A DNA stretch of 6,585 nt from Gemmatimonadota bacterium (GTDB lineage: Bacteria; Gemmatimonadota; Gemmatimonadetes; Gemmatimonadales; GWC2-71-9). The DNA lies in NCBI GenBank assembly GCA_029862935.1, contig JAOTWK010000200.1, forward strand, positions 1 through 6,585, written 5' to 3'. A model generated the notes under the pieces. That model saw only the letters and a list, made by a program, of their open reading frames with translations. It was not told where the DNA came from and did no database searches. The translations under genes were made by a program, and so were the position numbers. This document shows positions 1 through 6,409 of this stretch, in pieces (the stretch's first letter is position 1; the number at the start of each line of letters is the position of its first letter).

Positions 1-1
1 C

Positions 2-550
2 GTCCAGCCGGTGTTTCTACCCCTCATGCACCAGCTCGGACGCCACTTATCTCATTATCGCCCAACACCGATCGCGTACGTGGCGGGTCACGTCATCGAC
101 GTCGATCACGATGCTGCGGTGTCTCCACGGCAGGCGGCAAGGGCTACCCCTGAAGAAATCGTCGTGGAGACGCCGTCGGGCCAACGATTCCCGATTGCAG
201 CCGACGCCGACAGCCGTACGCTCGAGCTCGAGGAACACGGATTCTATCTGCTGCGCACGCTCGCTACGTCGGATGCGCCGCAGGTGATCGCCGCCAACCC
301 CGATCCCGTCGAGTCCGACCTGACCCCGCTCGACCGCGAAGAGCTGATCGGGGCCATCGCCGCGCGCGACCTGCAGGGACAGCGAGCCGCTGAGTTGGCC
401 GCCGCCCTCACGCCGACACAGAAGGAACGACGGCAGGGGCTGTGGTGGTATATCCTCATTGCCGCCCTCTTCGTGCTCGTCAGTGAGACCCTCCTTGCGG
501 GCCGGCTGACCCGTGGCAACCCTTCGAGACCCCGTTCCGCGGAGACGTGA
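2..550 (+). CDS. BatA-like membrane protein, C-terminal part (5' end outside window)
   Basis: The reading frame is open from base 2 to the TGA at 548-550, giving 182 visible residues, so the true start lies upstream. The first visible residues (VFLPLMHQLGRHLSHY) resemble the segment that follows the vWA-like core in proteins annotated as N-terminal double-transmembrane (BatA-type) proteins. Next come a predicted small beta-rich stretch, the motif ANPDPVESDLTPLD (about bases 293-334) and a C-terminal hydrophobic helix beginning WWYILIAALF (about 443-505), followed by a short basic tail. I read this as one membrane-spanning helix with the preceding domain on the periplasmic side. Such proteins usually sit in clusters with a MoxR AAA ATPase and a DUF58 protein and are loosely linked to stress tolerance or to folding and metal insertion of envelope proteins. 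Here the coupling to the next gene supports that context. The biochemical role is unknown; the family assignment is by motif memory only. Confidence 0.75.
   Translation, partial: VQPVFLPLMHQLGRHLSHYRPTPIAYVAGHVIDVDHDAAVSPRQAARATPEEIVVETPSGQRFPIAADADSRTLELEEHGFYLLRTLATSDAPQVIAANPDPVESDLTPLDREELIGAIAARDLQGQRAAELAAALTPTQKERRQGLWWYILIAALFVLVSETLLAGRLTRGNPSRPRSAET
541..545 (+). promoter_or_regulatory. Ribosome binding site inside the upstream gene
   Basis: GGAGA lies five bases before the ATG at 550-552 but only one base before the alternative GTG at 547. This spacing favours ATG 550 as the start of the large downstream gene. The site sits within the last codons of the BatA-like gene, consistent with translational coupling. 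Confidence 0.55.
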
Positions 551-3500
551 TGCTGCAGCTGTTCGAGCCACCCTCCACCGCCACGTCCTCTGAGCGGGAA
601 ACGCTGCTGCAGGTAATCCGGTCCGTGCGCCGCCGGTGGCGGTTTCGACTGGCCCTTCGCGGTCTGGCCATCATGGGGGTCGCTGCGCTGGTCGTGTTCC
701 TCGTGTCCTCGTACGCGCTCGATCAACTGCGGTTCACGTCCACGGCGATATTCATCTTCCGCGTGGTCGCCTACGGATCGCTCGCCGCGATCGCCGTTCG
801 ATTCTTGGTCATGCCGCTCTTTCGCCATGTGTCGGATGAGCAGGTGGCGCTCTACCTGGAGGAGCACGAGCCATCGCTCCATGGTTTGGTGCTGAGTGCG
901 GTCGAGTTCGGCGGAGATCGGCATCCAGAGCACCACGGCACCGACTCTCCGGCACTCATCCGTCGGCTCGTGGAGCGCGCCGTCGAGAGCTGCGAGTCGA
1001 TCGACAGGGGACGACGCATTGAGCAGCCGCGGCTCAAGCGGGCATCGGGCGCCCTCGCGGGTGTGACACTTTTGAGCGCCGCGGTCTTCCTCCTGAGACC
1101 CGGGTTCGTGGCCAACAGCGCGCCGTTTCTGCTCACCCCCTGGAGCGCCGGAGCCGGCATGAGCCCGTACCGGATCGACGTTGCCCCCGGCGACACGGTG
1201 CTTCCACGGGGCGCCGATCTCCGGGTGCTCGCCCAGCTCCAAAACTTCGACGCCGAAACCGTCGAGATCTCTCTCAAAAGAGGAGCGGCGGGAGAGTGGA
1301 CACGGTGGCCGATGACAGTGGACGAGGAGACCGGCGAGCTCGTGTTCCTCGTCTTCAACGTGGATGACGACACCGAATATCTGGTCGAGGCGGGCGGGGT
1401 CCGGTCGAATCTGTTCCACGTGGAGGTCCGAGATCTCCCCTACGTCGATCGGATCGACCTCGAATACCAGTTTCCCGCCTACACCGGCCTGTCACCGCAG
1501 ACCGAAGAAGATGGTGGCGACATTGCCGCACTCATTGGTACTCGGGTGGCACTTGTGGTGACCCCGACACTACCCGTGGTCGGCGGGGCACTCGTGATCG
1601 ACGATCGCGACACGATACCACTCGTCCCTGCGGGCGGTGTGCTTGGCGGTGACATCGTCGTTCGACAAACGGGCGCCTACCGCGTGATGTTGCGTGGGCA
1701 AGACGGTAGCGCCGTCGTCGCGTCGCCAGACTACTACATCGACGCCCTGACCGACCAGCCACCCGCCGTGTCGTTCGCCAAACCGGGTCGGGACATCAAC
1801 GTGACGAGCATCGATGAAGTGTTCGTCGAGGTCGAAGCAGAGGACGATTACGGCGTCGGGCGCCTAATGCTCGTCTATTCGGTCAACGGCGGCCCTGAAG
1901 ATACCGTTGGCCTCTACCGCGGGGGAGGACGCAAGCGCCTATCGGTGGGACACACGTTCTATCTCGAAGAGGTCGAGCTCGCGCCCGGAGACTTCCTGTC
2001 GTACTACGCCAGAGCCGAGGACCGAAATGCGGTCGGCGGTCGGCAGCACAGCACTACGGACATCTACTTCATGGAGATTCGCCCATTCGATCAACGCTTC
2101 CGCCAGGCCGACCAACAGGGGCAGCCGGGACAGCAAGGTGGCGAGGCGAGCGTTGGCGAACTCTCCGCGCGGCAACGGCAAATCGTGGCAGCGACGTTCA
2201 AGCTCGTCCGCGACACCGCCGATTACACCGACGACGAGATGCGCGAGCACCTGACCACGTTGACGCTCGCGCAGGGCCGTCTGCGCGAAGAGGTGCAGAC
2301 GCTGGTCGACCGCATCGCCTCGCGCCAGGTGCTGCAACTCGACTCGACCTTCCGTGCCGTCGCGGAGGCACTGCCTCAGGCGGTGCTGGCCATGGACTCT
2401 GCCGAGCAGACGCTGGGCGGCTGGAAGGCGCAAGCGGCTCTCACGCCGGAACAGCAGGCACTGCAATACCTGCAACGGGCAGAAGCCGCATTCCGGGAGC
2501 GGCAGGTGTCGCAGCAACAGGGCGGTCAGGGCGGCGGGCAGTCTGCGAGCGCCGAAGAGTTGGCCGACCTGTTCGACCTCGAGTTGGACAAGCTGCGCAA
2601 CCAGTACGAGAGCGTCGATCGCGGAGAGCGCCAGCAGACTGGACAGGAGGTCGACGAACTTCTCGAGAAGCTGCGCGAGCTGGCACGCCGGCAACAGCAA
2701 GAAAACGAGCGCATGCGCGCACAGGCACAGAGTCAAGCGGGTGGCGGCGGCGGTGGCGCGCAACGCCGACTCGCTGAAGAGGCCGAGGAGGCGGCACGGC
2801 AGCTCGAGCGGTTGGCACGGGAGCAAAGCCGGCCCGACCTCGAGGAAACGGCCCGCCGCATTCAGGAGGCCGCGGAGTCCATGCGCCGCGCTGCTGCGAG
2901 TCAGCGTTCCGACGGGACGGCACGCGGGCAGGCGGCATTAGATCGACTCCGCGAGGCACGCCGTCTCCTCGAACAGAACCGCTCCGCGGGCCTCGCGCAG
3001 GACATTCAGGACGCCTTGCGGCGCGCCGAGCGCCTCAGCTCAGAACAGGAAGACGTGATCCGCGACGTGGAGCGGTTGTCCGACGACAACCCCCAACGGA
3101 GCGAACGGCTCCGCCGGCTCATGGACCGCAAGGATGAGATGACCGAAGAAGTGCGGGACCTGGAGTCACAGCTCACCGAGCTTGCACGCGAGGCGCGAGA
3201 CGATCAACCCGACGCGGCGCGCAAACTTCAAGAAGCAGCACGCGAGATGCGCGACACGCGGCTCGCCGACAAGATCGCGTACTCGCGAGGCGTGATTCAG
3301 AGCCGATCAGGAGACTACGCCCGAAACTTCGAGGAGCAGATCGGCAGCGACCTCGATGAACTGGAACAACGGATCCGCGATGCCGCCGGCGCGGTCGGCG
3401 AGTCCCGCGAGCAACGGCTAGGCCGTTCACTCGATCGCGCACGGGATGTAGCGAGAGGGTTGGAATCGCTCGAGGAGCGAATGCAGGCGGCGCAAGAAGG

Positions 3501-3999
3501 GCAGGAGCAGAAGGGGCAGGAGGGGCGGCAGGGTCAGTCGTCGGAGTCGTCTGAGTCGTCCCAGTCGTCTGAACAGGGCGGCGGGGAGGCAGAACGGCAG
3601 GAGGGACAACCATCAGGTGCGCCGAGTGGGGGTGGGACGGGACAGATCTCGCCCGATGATGTGCGGCAGTTCCAGGGTGAGCTGCGGCAGCGGCGCGGAG
3701 AGCTCGAGGAGCTGCGCCGGGAGCTGCGCCGGGAGGGTGTGGATGTCGGCGAACTCGACGGCATTCTGCGCGGCCTCCGCGCCCTCGAGAATCGCGGGGT
3801 GATAGGCGAGCTACGTGGCTTGGCTCAGCTCGGCGCCGAGATCATCCCTGGGCTCAAGGAGTTCGAATACGCGCTCCGCCGGCAGATGATTGGAGCCGAA
3901 GACGGCGAGCAGCTGTTTCTCTCTGGGTCTGAAGACGTCCCGCCGGAATACCGCGAACTCGTGGAGGAGTACTACAAGGCCCTCTCACGGCGGCGTTAA
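550..3999 (+). CDS. Large DUF4175-like membrane protein with long coiled coils
   Basis: The protein has 1149 residues from ATG 550; a GTG at 547 is possible but badly spaced from the GGAGA. Three hydrophobic segments (about residues 35-57, 65-90 and 167-187) anchor it. A beta-rich region follows (about 200-400), then an Ig-like domain (about 402-514) starting PPAVSFAKPGRD, with EAEDDYGVGRLMLVYSVNGG and GDFLSYYARAEDRN and ending YFMEIRPFD, a pattern typical of this family. Residues 515-1035 are mostly charged coiled coil, broken by Gln/Gly-rich linkers near 519-532, 653-666, 729-738 and 982-1030. The C-terminus ends in the family-like tail PPEYRELVEEYYKALSRRR. These proteins lie next to BatA/DUF58/MoxR genes in several phyla and are often labelled only as hypothetical protein, DUF4175 or ATPase. 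I see no Walker A motif, so an ATPase label would be unsupported. Its start overlaps the upstream stop (TGATG), so the two products are probably made together, perhaps as one membrane complex. The function is unknown. Confidence 0.8.
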   Translation: MLQLFEPPSTATSSERETLLQVIRSVRRRWRFRLALRGLAIMGVAALVVFLVSSYALDQLRFTSTAIFIFRVVAYGSLAAIAVRFLVMPLFRHVSDEQVALYLEEHEPSLHGLVLSAVEFGGDRHPEHHGTDSPALIRRLVERAVESCESIDRGRRIEQPRLKRASGALAGVTLLSAAVFLLRPGFVANSAPFLLTPWSAGAGMSPYRIDVAPGDTVLPRGADLRVLAQLQNFDAETVEISLKRGAAGEWTRWPMTVDEETGELVFLVFNVDDDTEYLVEAGGVRSNLFHVEVRDLPYVDRIDLEYQFPAYTGLSPQTEEDGGDIAALIGTRVALVVTPTLPVVGGALVIDDRDTIPLVPAGGVLGGDIVVRQTGAYRVMLRGQDGSAVVASPDYYIDALTDQPPAVSFAKPGRDINVTSIDEVFVEVEAEDDYGVGRLMLVYSVNGGPEDTVGLYRGGGRKRLSVGHTFYLEEVELAPGDFLSYYARAEDRNAVGGRQHSTTDIYFMEIRPFDQRFRQADQQGQPGQQGGEASVGELSARQRQIVAATFKLVRDTADYTDDEMREHLTTLTLAQGRLREEVQTLVDRIASRQVLQLDSTFRAVAEALPQAVLAMDSAEQTLGGWKAQAALTPEQQALQYLQRAEAAFRERQVSQQQGGQGGGQSASAEELADLFDLELDKLRNQYESVDRGERQQTGQEVDELLEKLRELARRQQQENERMRAQAQSQAGGGGGGAQRRLAEEAEEAARQLERLAREQSRPDLEETARRIQEAAESMRRAAASQRSDGTARGQAALDRLREARRLLEQNRSAGLAQDIQDALRRAERLSSEQEDVIRDVERLSDDNPQRSERLRRLMDRKDEMTEEVRDLESQLTELAREARDDQPDAARKLQEAAREMRDTRLADKIAYSRGVIQSRSGDYARNFEEQIGSDLDELEQRIRDAAGAVGESREQRLGRSLDRARDVARGLESLEERMQAAQEGQEQKGQEGRQGQSSESSESSQSSEQGGGEAERQEGQPSGAPSGGGTGQISPDDVRQFQGELRQRRGELEELRRELRREGVDVGELDGILRGLRALENRGVIGELRGLAQLGAEIIPGLKEFEYALRRQMIGAEDGEQLFLSGSEDVPPEYRELVEEYYKALSRRR
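3535..3570 (+). repeat. Four tandem 9-bp units within the large gene
   Basis: Four in-frame copies of a 9-base unit of the form (C/G)AGTCGTCN encode [Q/E]-S-S repeats in a Ser/Gln/Glu-rich linker (about residues 996-1007 of the large membrane protein). Copies differ only at the first and last base. Such an array can gain or lose copies by slippage without breaking the frame. It lies in a disordered linker just before the C-terminal domain, so length change is probably tolerated. Confidence 0.7.
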
Positions 4000-4165
4000 G
4001 ACGACTCACCGATTCTTCATATCACCTTTAAGGTTTCCCCCCATATTGTCGGAACGGTACTTCCGTCCCGAGTGAAGCGGTACCACCACGCCGCACAGAT
4101 GTAGGTTCAACCTGTAACTCTCTGAACCTTGTCTGCAGCCCGATTCTGACCGAGGAGCAGTGTCC
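4000..4165. other. Intergenic gap with several short inverted repeats
   Basis: This 166-base stretch separates the large membrane protein gene from the cytochrome gene and holds no credible ORF. It contains ACCTT-T-AAGGT (4024-4034), CGGAA-N6-TTCCG (4050-4065), AGGTT-C-AACCT (4103-4113) and a 7-base arm pair AGGTTCA/TGAACCT (4103-4109 with 4123-4129). None has a following T run, so no convincing intrinsic terminator is seen. No clear -35/-10 pair was found either; CATATT at 4042-4047 is a weak -10 resemblance with no good -35. The promoter of the cytochrome gene, if separate, should lie here. Confidence 0.4.
4152..4157 (+). promoter_or_regulatory. Ribosome binding site of the cytochrome gene
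   Basis: GAGGAG stands eight bases before ATG 4166-4168 and only two bases before GTG 4160-4162. The spacing favours ATG 4166, which also gives a compact lipoprotein signal peptide beginning MTHVRRK. Confidence 0.7.
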
Positions 4166-5641
4166 ATGACACATGTGAGACGGAAGCATTGGCTAGCCGC
4201 AGTGCTCGCCGGCGCAATCGTGTTCGCGGCTTGCGCGGAAGATGCCCCAACACCGCAGGCCGAGCCGGAAGACAATCCGCCGACCATCAGCCTCACGGCG
4301 CCGACCGGTGGTGCTGCGATCCAGCCGGGGGCAGACATCGACATCAGTTGGACGGCGACGGACGACATCGGCGTCGTCGGCGTCGATCTGTACTCGGTGA
4401 CCGGTGGTGGAGAAACGCTTATCGCGCAGGATCTGACGGGCACCACGTACACGTGGGGCGTGCCGAACGCCAACCTGTTCAGCGTGCGGGTGAAAGCAGT
4501 GGCCCGCGATGCGGCAAACCAAACTGCCGAGGACGAAAGTGGCATGTTCGCCGTCGTGGCCCACTCGGCGCGCGGATACGTGACCACCAACGTCTGCAAG
4601 AACTGCCACATTACGTATTTTAACGAGCTCAACAACTCCGGCCATCCGTACAAGCTCAACAAGGTCGTGGGTGGGAAGCCGCCGACCTACCCGCACAGCG
4701 ACGTCCCAACGCCTCCACCTGGAGCGCTCCGGGCTGACTGGGGTGACATCGCCTACGTCATCGGCGGCTACGCTTGGAAAGCTCGGTTCATTACTGCCGA
4801 CTCCGGCTGGATCATGACCAACGCGATGGACGGAGTTGACGTGCAGTACAACCTGCCCCGCGCAGACCTTGGTCTGAGAACCGCCACGTGGAGCGCGTAC
4901 CACGCCACCGATACCGAACGGAAGCCGTACGACTGCGGCGCGTGCCACACTACCGGCTGGCAGACGTTTACGGAGAACGGCGGCGTCCGTCAGGACGGCT
5001 TGCCCGGCATGGCCGGCACCTGGGAAGAAACCGGCATTCAGTGCGAGGAGTGTCATGCTCCAGGTGCGACACACGTCGCCACGCAGAATGCGGCCGACAT
5101 GACCATCGACAACAGCGCCGCCCTCTGCGGCCGGTGCCACGTTCGCGGAGATCCCGCAGCGATTCCCGTAAGCGGGGGCTTCATTCGGCACCACGAGCAA
5201 TACAACGAGATGCTCCAGAGCCCGCATGATGACCTGAGCTGCAACGACTGCCACGACCCACATATCGGCGTGAAGTATGGCAATGCCGCTGCCGGCGGCG
5301 TTCGCACAACCTGCGAGGACTGCCACACCGGTGTGACCCTCGACCACCCCGTCGCCGTCGACTGCGAGAATTGCCACATGGCGCGGGCCACGAAGTCTGC
5401 GCGCGCCGTGCACAGCTTCGAGGGCGATGTTCGGACGCATTTGTTCAGAGTCAATACAGACGGCACCAAGACCAAGGACGACATGTGGGACGCGACCGGC
5501 GGCTCGGTCGCTGATCCTCGGTTAACACTCGACTTCGCCTGCTACTCGTGTCACAAAGACCCGATTACAGGTGAGGGTGGCTTGTTCAGCAGCAAGACGC
5601 TCACCGAGCTAGCAGCGGCGGCGGCCGACATCCATCAGTAG
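4166..5641 (+). CDS. Octahaem c-type cytochrome lipoprotein with N-terminal Ig-like domain
   Basis: The protein has 491 residues. Residues 1-22 form a signal peptide (basic MTHVRRK, hydrophobic core) ending in FAAC, so Cys23 is a likely lipid attachment site. The -3 Phe is unusual, and Ala at +2 does not signal inner-membrane retention. After a Pro/Glu-rich linker, residues 38-131 look like a bacterial Ig-like domain (NPPTISLTAPTGG, SWTATDDIGVVGVDLYSV). Eight CXXCH haem sites follow, with first Cys at 144, 257, 293, 321, 359, 383, 400 and 459. The 108-residue gap between haem sites 1 and 2 holds an aromatic block (DWGDIAYVIGGYAWKARF), and ASPH-type spacing (LQSPHDDLSCNDCHDPH) marks site 5. 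Free His residues (such as 160, 342, 343, 354, 366, 394) could be distal ligands. It resembles cytochrome c554/doubled-CXXCH families, but I cannot name a characterised orthologue. The inferred role is electron transfer at the periplasm or outer surface, or a multihaem reductase. No partner oxidoreductase or haem-maturation gene lies in the window. Confidence 0.88.
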   Translation: MTHVRRKHWLAAVLAGAIVFAACAEDAPTPQAEPEDNPPTISLTAPTGGAAIQPGADIDISWTATDDIGVVGVDLYSVTGGGETLIAQDLTGTTYTWGVPNANLFSVRVKAVARDAANQTAEDESGMFAVVAHSARGYVTTNVCKNCHITYFNELNNSGHPYKLNKVVGGKPPTYPHSDVPTPPPGALRADWGDIAYVIGGYAWKARFITADSGWIMTNAMDGVDVQYNLPRADLGLRTATWSAYHATDTERKPYDCGACHTTGWQTFTENGGVRQDGLPGMAGTWEETGIQCEECHAPGATHVATQNAADMTIDNSAALCGRCHVRGDPAAIPVSGGFIRHHEQYNEMLQSPHDDLSCNDCHDPHIGVKYGNAAAGGVRTTCEDCHTGVTLDHPVAVDCENCHMARATKSARAVHSFEGDVRTHLFRVNTDGTKTKDDMWDATGGSVADPRLTLDFACYSCHKDPITGEGGLFSSKTLTELAAAAADIHQ

Positions 5642-5676
5642 CCACCTCCTTCACCCCTCCCGGCGAGTTACCATGC

Positions 5677-5703
5677 TGGGGCCAGCCACGACGGCTGGCC
5701 CCA
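5677..5703 (+). terminator. Strong GC-rich hairpin, likely intrinsic terminator
   Basis: A perfect 11-bp stem (TGGGGCCAGCC with GGCTGGCCCCA) encloses the 5-base loop ACGAC, 35 bases after the cytochrome stop codon. The following bases (CTTGGTTTG) form only a broken T tract, so termination may be partial or factor-assisted. It separates the cytochrome gene from the repeat lipoprotein gene. Confidence 0.7.
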
Positions 5704-5728
5704 CTTGGTTTGCAGAGGCGCTTGATCT

Positions 5729-6409
5729 ATGAAACCGTTCCCTGTCCTCCTCGTCGCACTGCTTTGTCTCGTTCCGTCGGCCTGCGGCCCGGATCGCGTG
5801 GACCGCGAGGACACCGAGATCCGGGATGGTCTGCTCTACCGCGTCGGCTCCGAAGTGCCGTTCACGGGCGTCGTGATTGTCGTCGATTCCGCAAACTTGG
5901 AGACGGAAGCCCAGTTTCGGGATGGGGTTCGCAATGGCCTCACAGTTGGCGTGTTCGCGAACGGACAACGTGCATTTGAGGAACCGTACGTGAATGGCGT
6001 ATTACACGGCGTACGCCACCAATGGGATATGAATGGAGTGCTGGTACTCCAGCGTGAGATGAAGGAGGGCCGACCGAGCGGGCCTTCGCGTGAGTGGTAT
6101 TCGTCAGGAGCACGCAAACTCGAATCCACCTATGCGGCGGGCTCGCTCACCGGAGTGACAACCGCTTGGTACGAGAGCGGGCAGAAACAGTTCGAGCGCT
6201 CCTATCGAGAGGGCCGGCGCCACGGCATGGCCACCGAGTGGTACGAGTCCGGGGCCATCAGAAGCGAGACCACATGGCGCACCGGCAAGCCAGACGGGCC
6301 ATATGCCGCCTGGCACGAGGACGGTCAGAAGAGCGCAGAAGGACGCTACCTCGAGGGCGAGCTCATCGAGCTCACCCGCTGGGACACCGATGGGAAGATG
6401 CTGCCGTAG
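5729..6409 (+). CDS. Lipoprotein with MORN-variant (YwqK-like) repeats
   Basis: The protein has 226 residues from ATG 5729, preceded by a modest AGAGG at 5714-5718. The N-terminus MKPFPVLLVALLCLVPSAC is a short signal peptide with probable lipid attachment at Cys19; Pro at -3 makes the lipobox atypical. From about residue 45 (PFTGVV) the chain consists of MORN_2-type repeats. Six in-register units place an aromatic residue at 76, 99, 123, 147, 171 and 195 and a Gly at 79, 103, 127, 151, 175 and 199, a 24-residue period. Typical units read EWYSSGARKLESTYAAG and EWYESGAIRSETTWRTG. Automated labels for this family often say YwqK-family antitoxin, but no toxin gene is adjacent and the secreted, lipid-anchored form does not fit a cytoplasmic antitoxin. 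It more likely forms a beta-hairpin ladder for binding at the cell envelope. It follows a terminator hairpin, so it probably has its own promoter. Function is unknown. Confidence 0.85.
   Translation: MKPFPVLLVALLCLVPSACGPDRVDREDTEIRDGLLYRVGSEVPFTGVVIVVDSANLETEAQFRDGVRNGLTVGVFANGQRAFEEPYVNGVLHGVRHQWDMNGVLVLQREMKEGRPSGPSREWYSSGARKLESTYAAGSLTGVTTAWYESGQKQFERSYREGRRHGMATEWYESGAIRSETTWRTGKPDGPYAAWHEDGQKSAEGRYLEGELIELTRWDTDGKMLP

Noticed and set aside
244..1419. 391-codon open frame on the - strand opposite the BatA-like and large membrane protein genes
   Set aside because: It crosses two convincing + strand genes and its product is Arg/His/Glu-rich without membrane or domain signals, as expected of antisense frames at high GC.
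1939..2826. 295-codon Leu-rich - strand frame
   Set aside because: The Leu/Arg richness is the direct complement of Gln/Glu/Arg codons in the coiled-coil region of the + strand gene.
2354..2941. 195-codon + strand frame overlapping the coiled coil
   Set aside because: It lies wholly inside the large gene in another frame, is Arg/Ser-rich and has no sign of an independent start.
3535..3580. Short tandem repeats considered as a CRISPR-like array
   Set aside because: Units are 9 bases, contiguous without spacers and in frame inside a coding linker.
4056..4083. Imperfect hairpin GGTACTTC / GAAG-CG-GTACC considered as terminator of the large gene
   Set aside because: The stem is bulged, the loop is long, and no T run follows, so it does not meet intrinsic terminator criteria.
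4193..5440. 415-codon open frame on the - strand opposite the cytochrome gene
   Set aside because: It is the antisense shadow of a GC-rich gene. The + strand frame has a ribosome site, a signal peptide and eight CXXCH motifs, while the antisense product is Val/His/Arg-rich with no recognisable domain.
4166..5641. Octahaem tetrathionate reductase or hydroxylamine oxidoreductase identity
   Set aside because: All eight sites are ordinary CXXCH with no CXXCK motif, and the lipoprotein Ig-like N-terminus and spacing do not match what I recall of those enzymes.
5729..6409. Toxin-antitoxin module
   Set aside because: There is no toxin ORF next to the repeat protein, and its lipoprotein signal argues for export.
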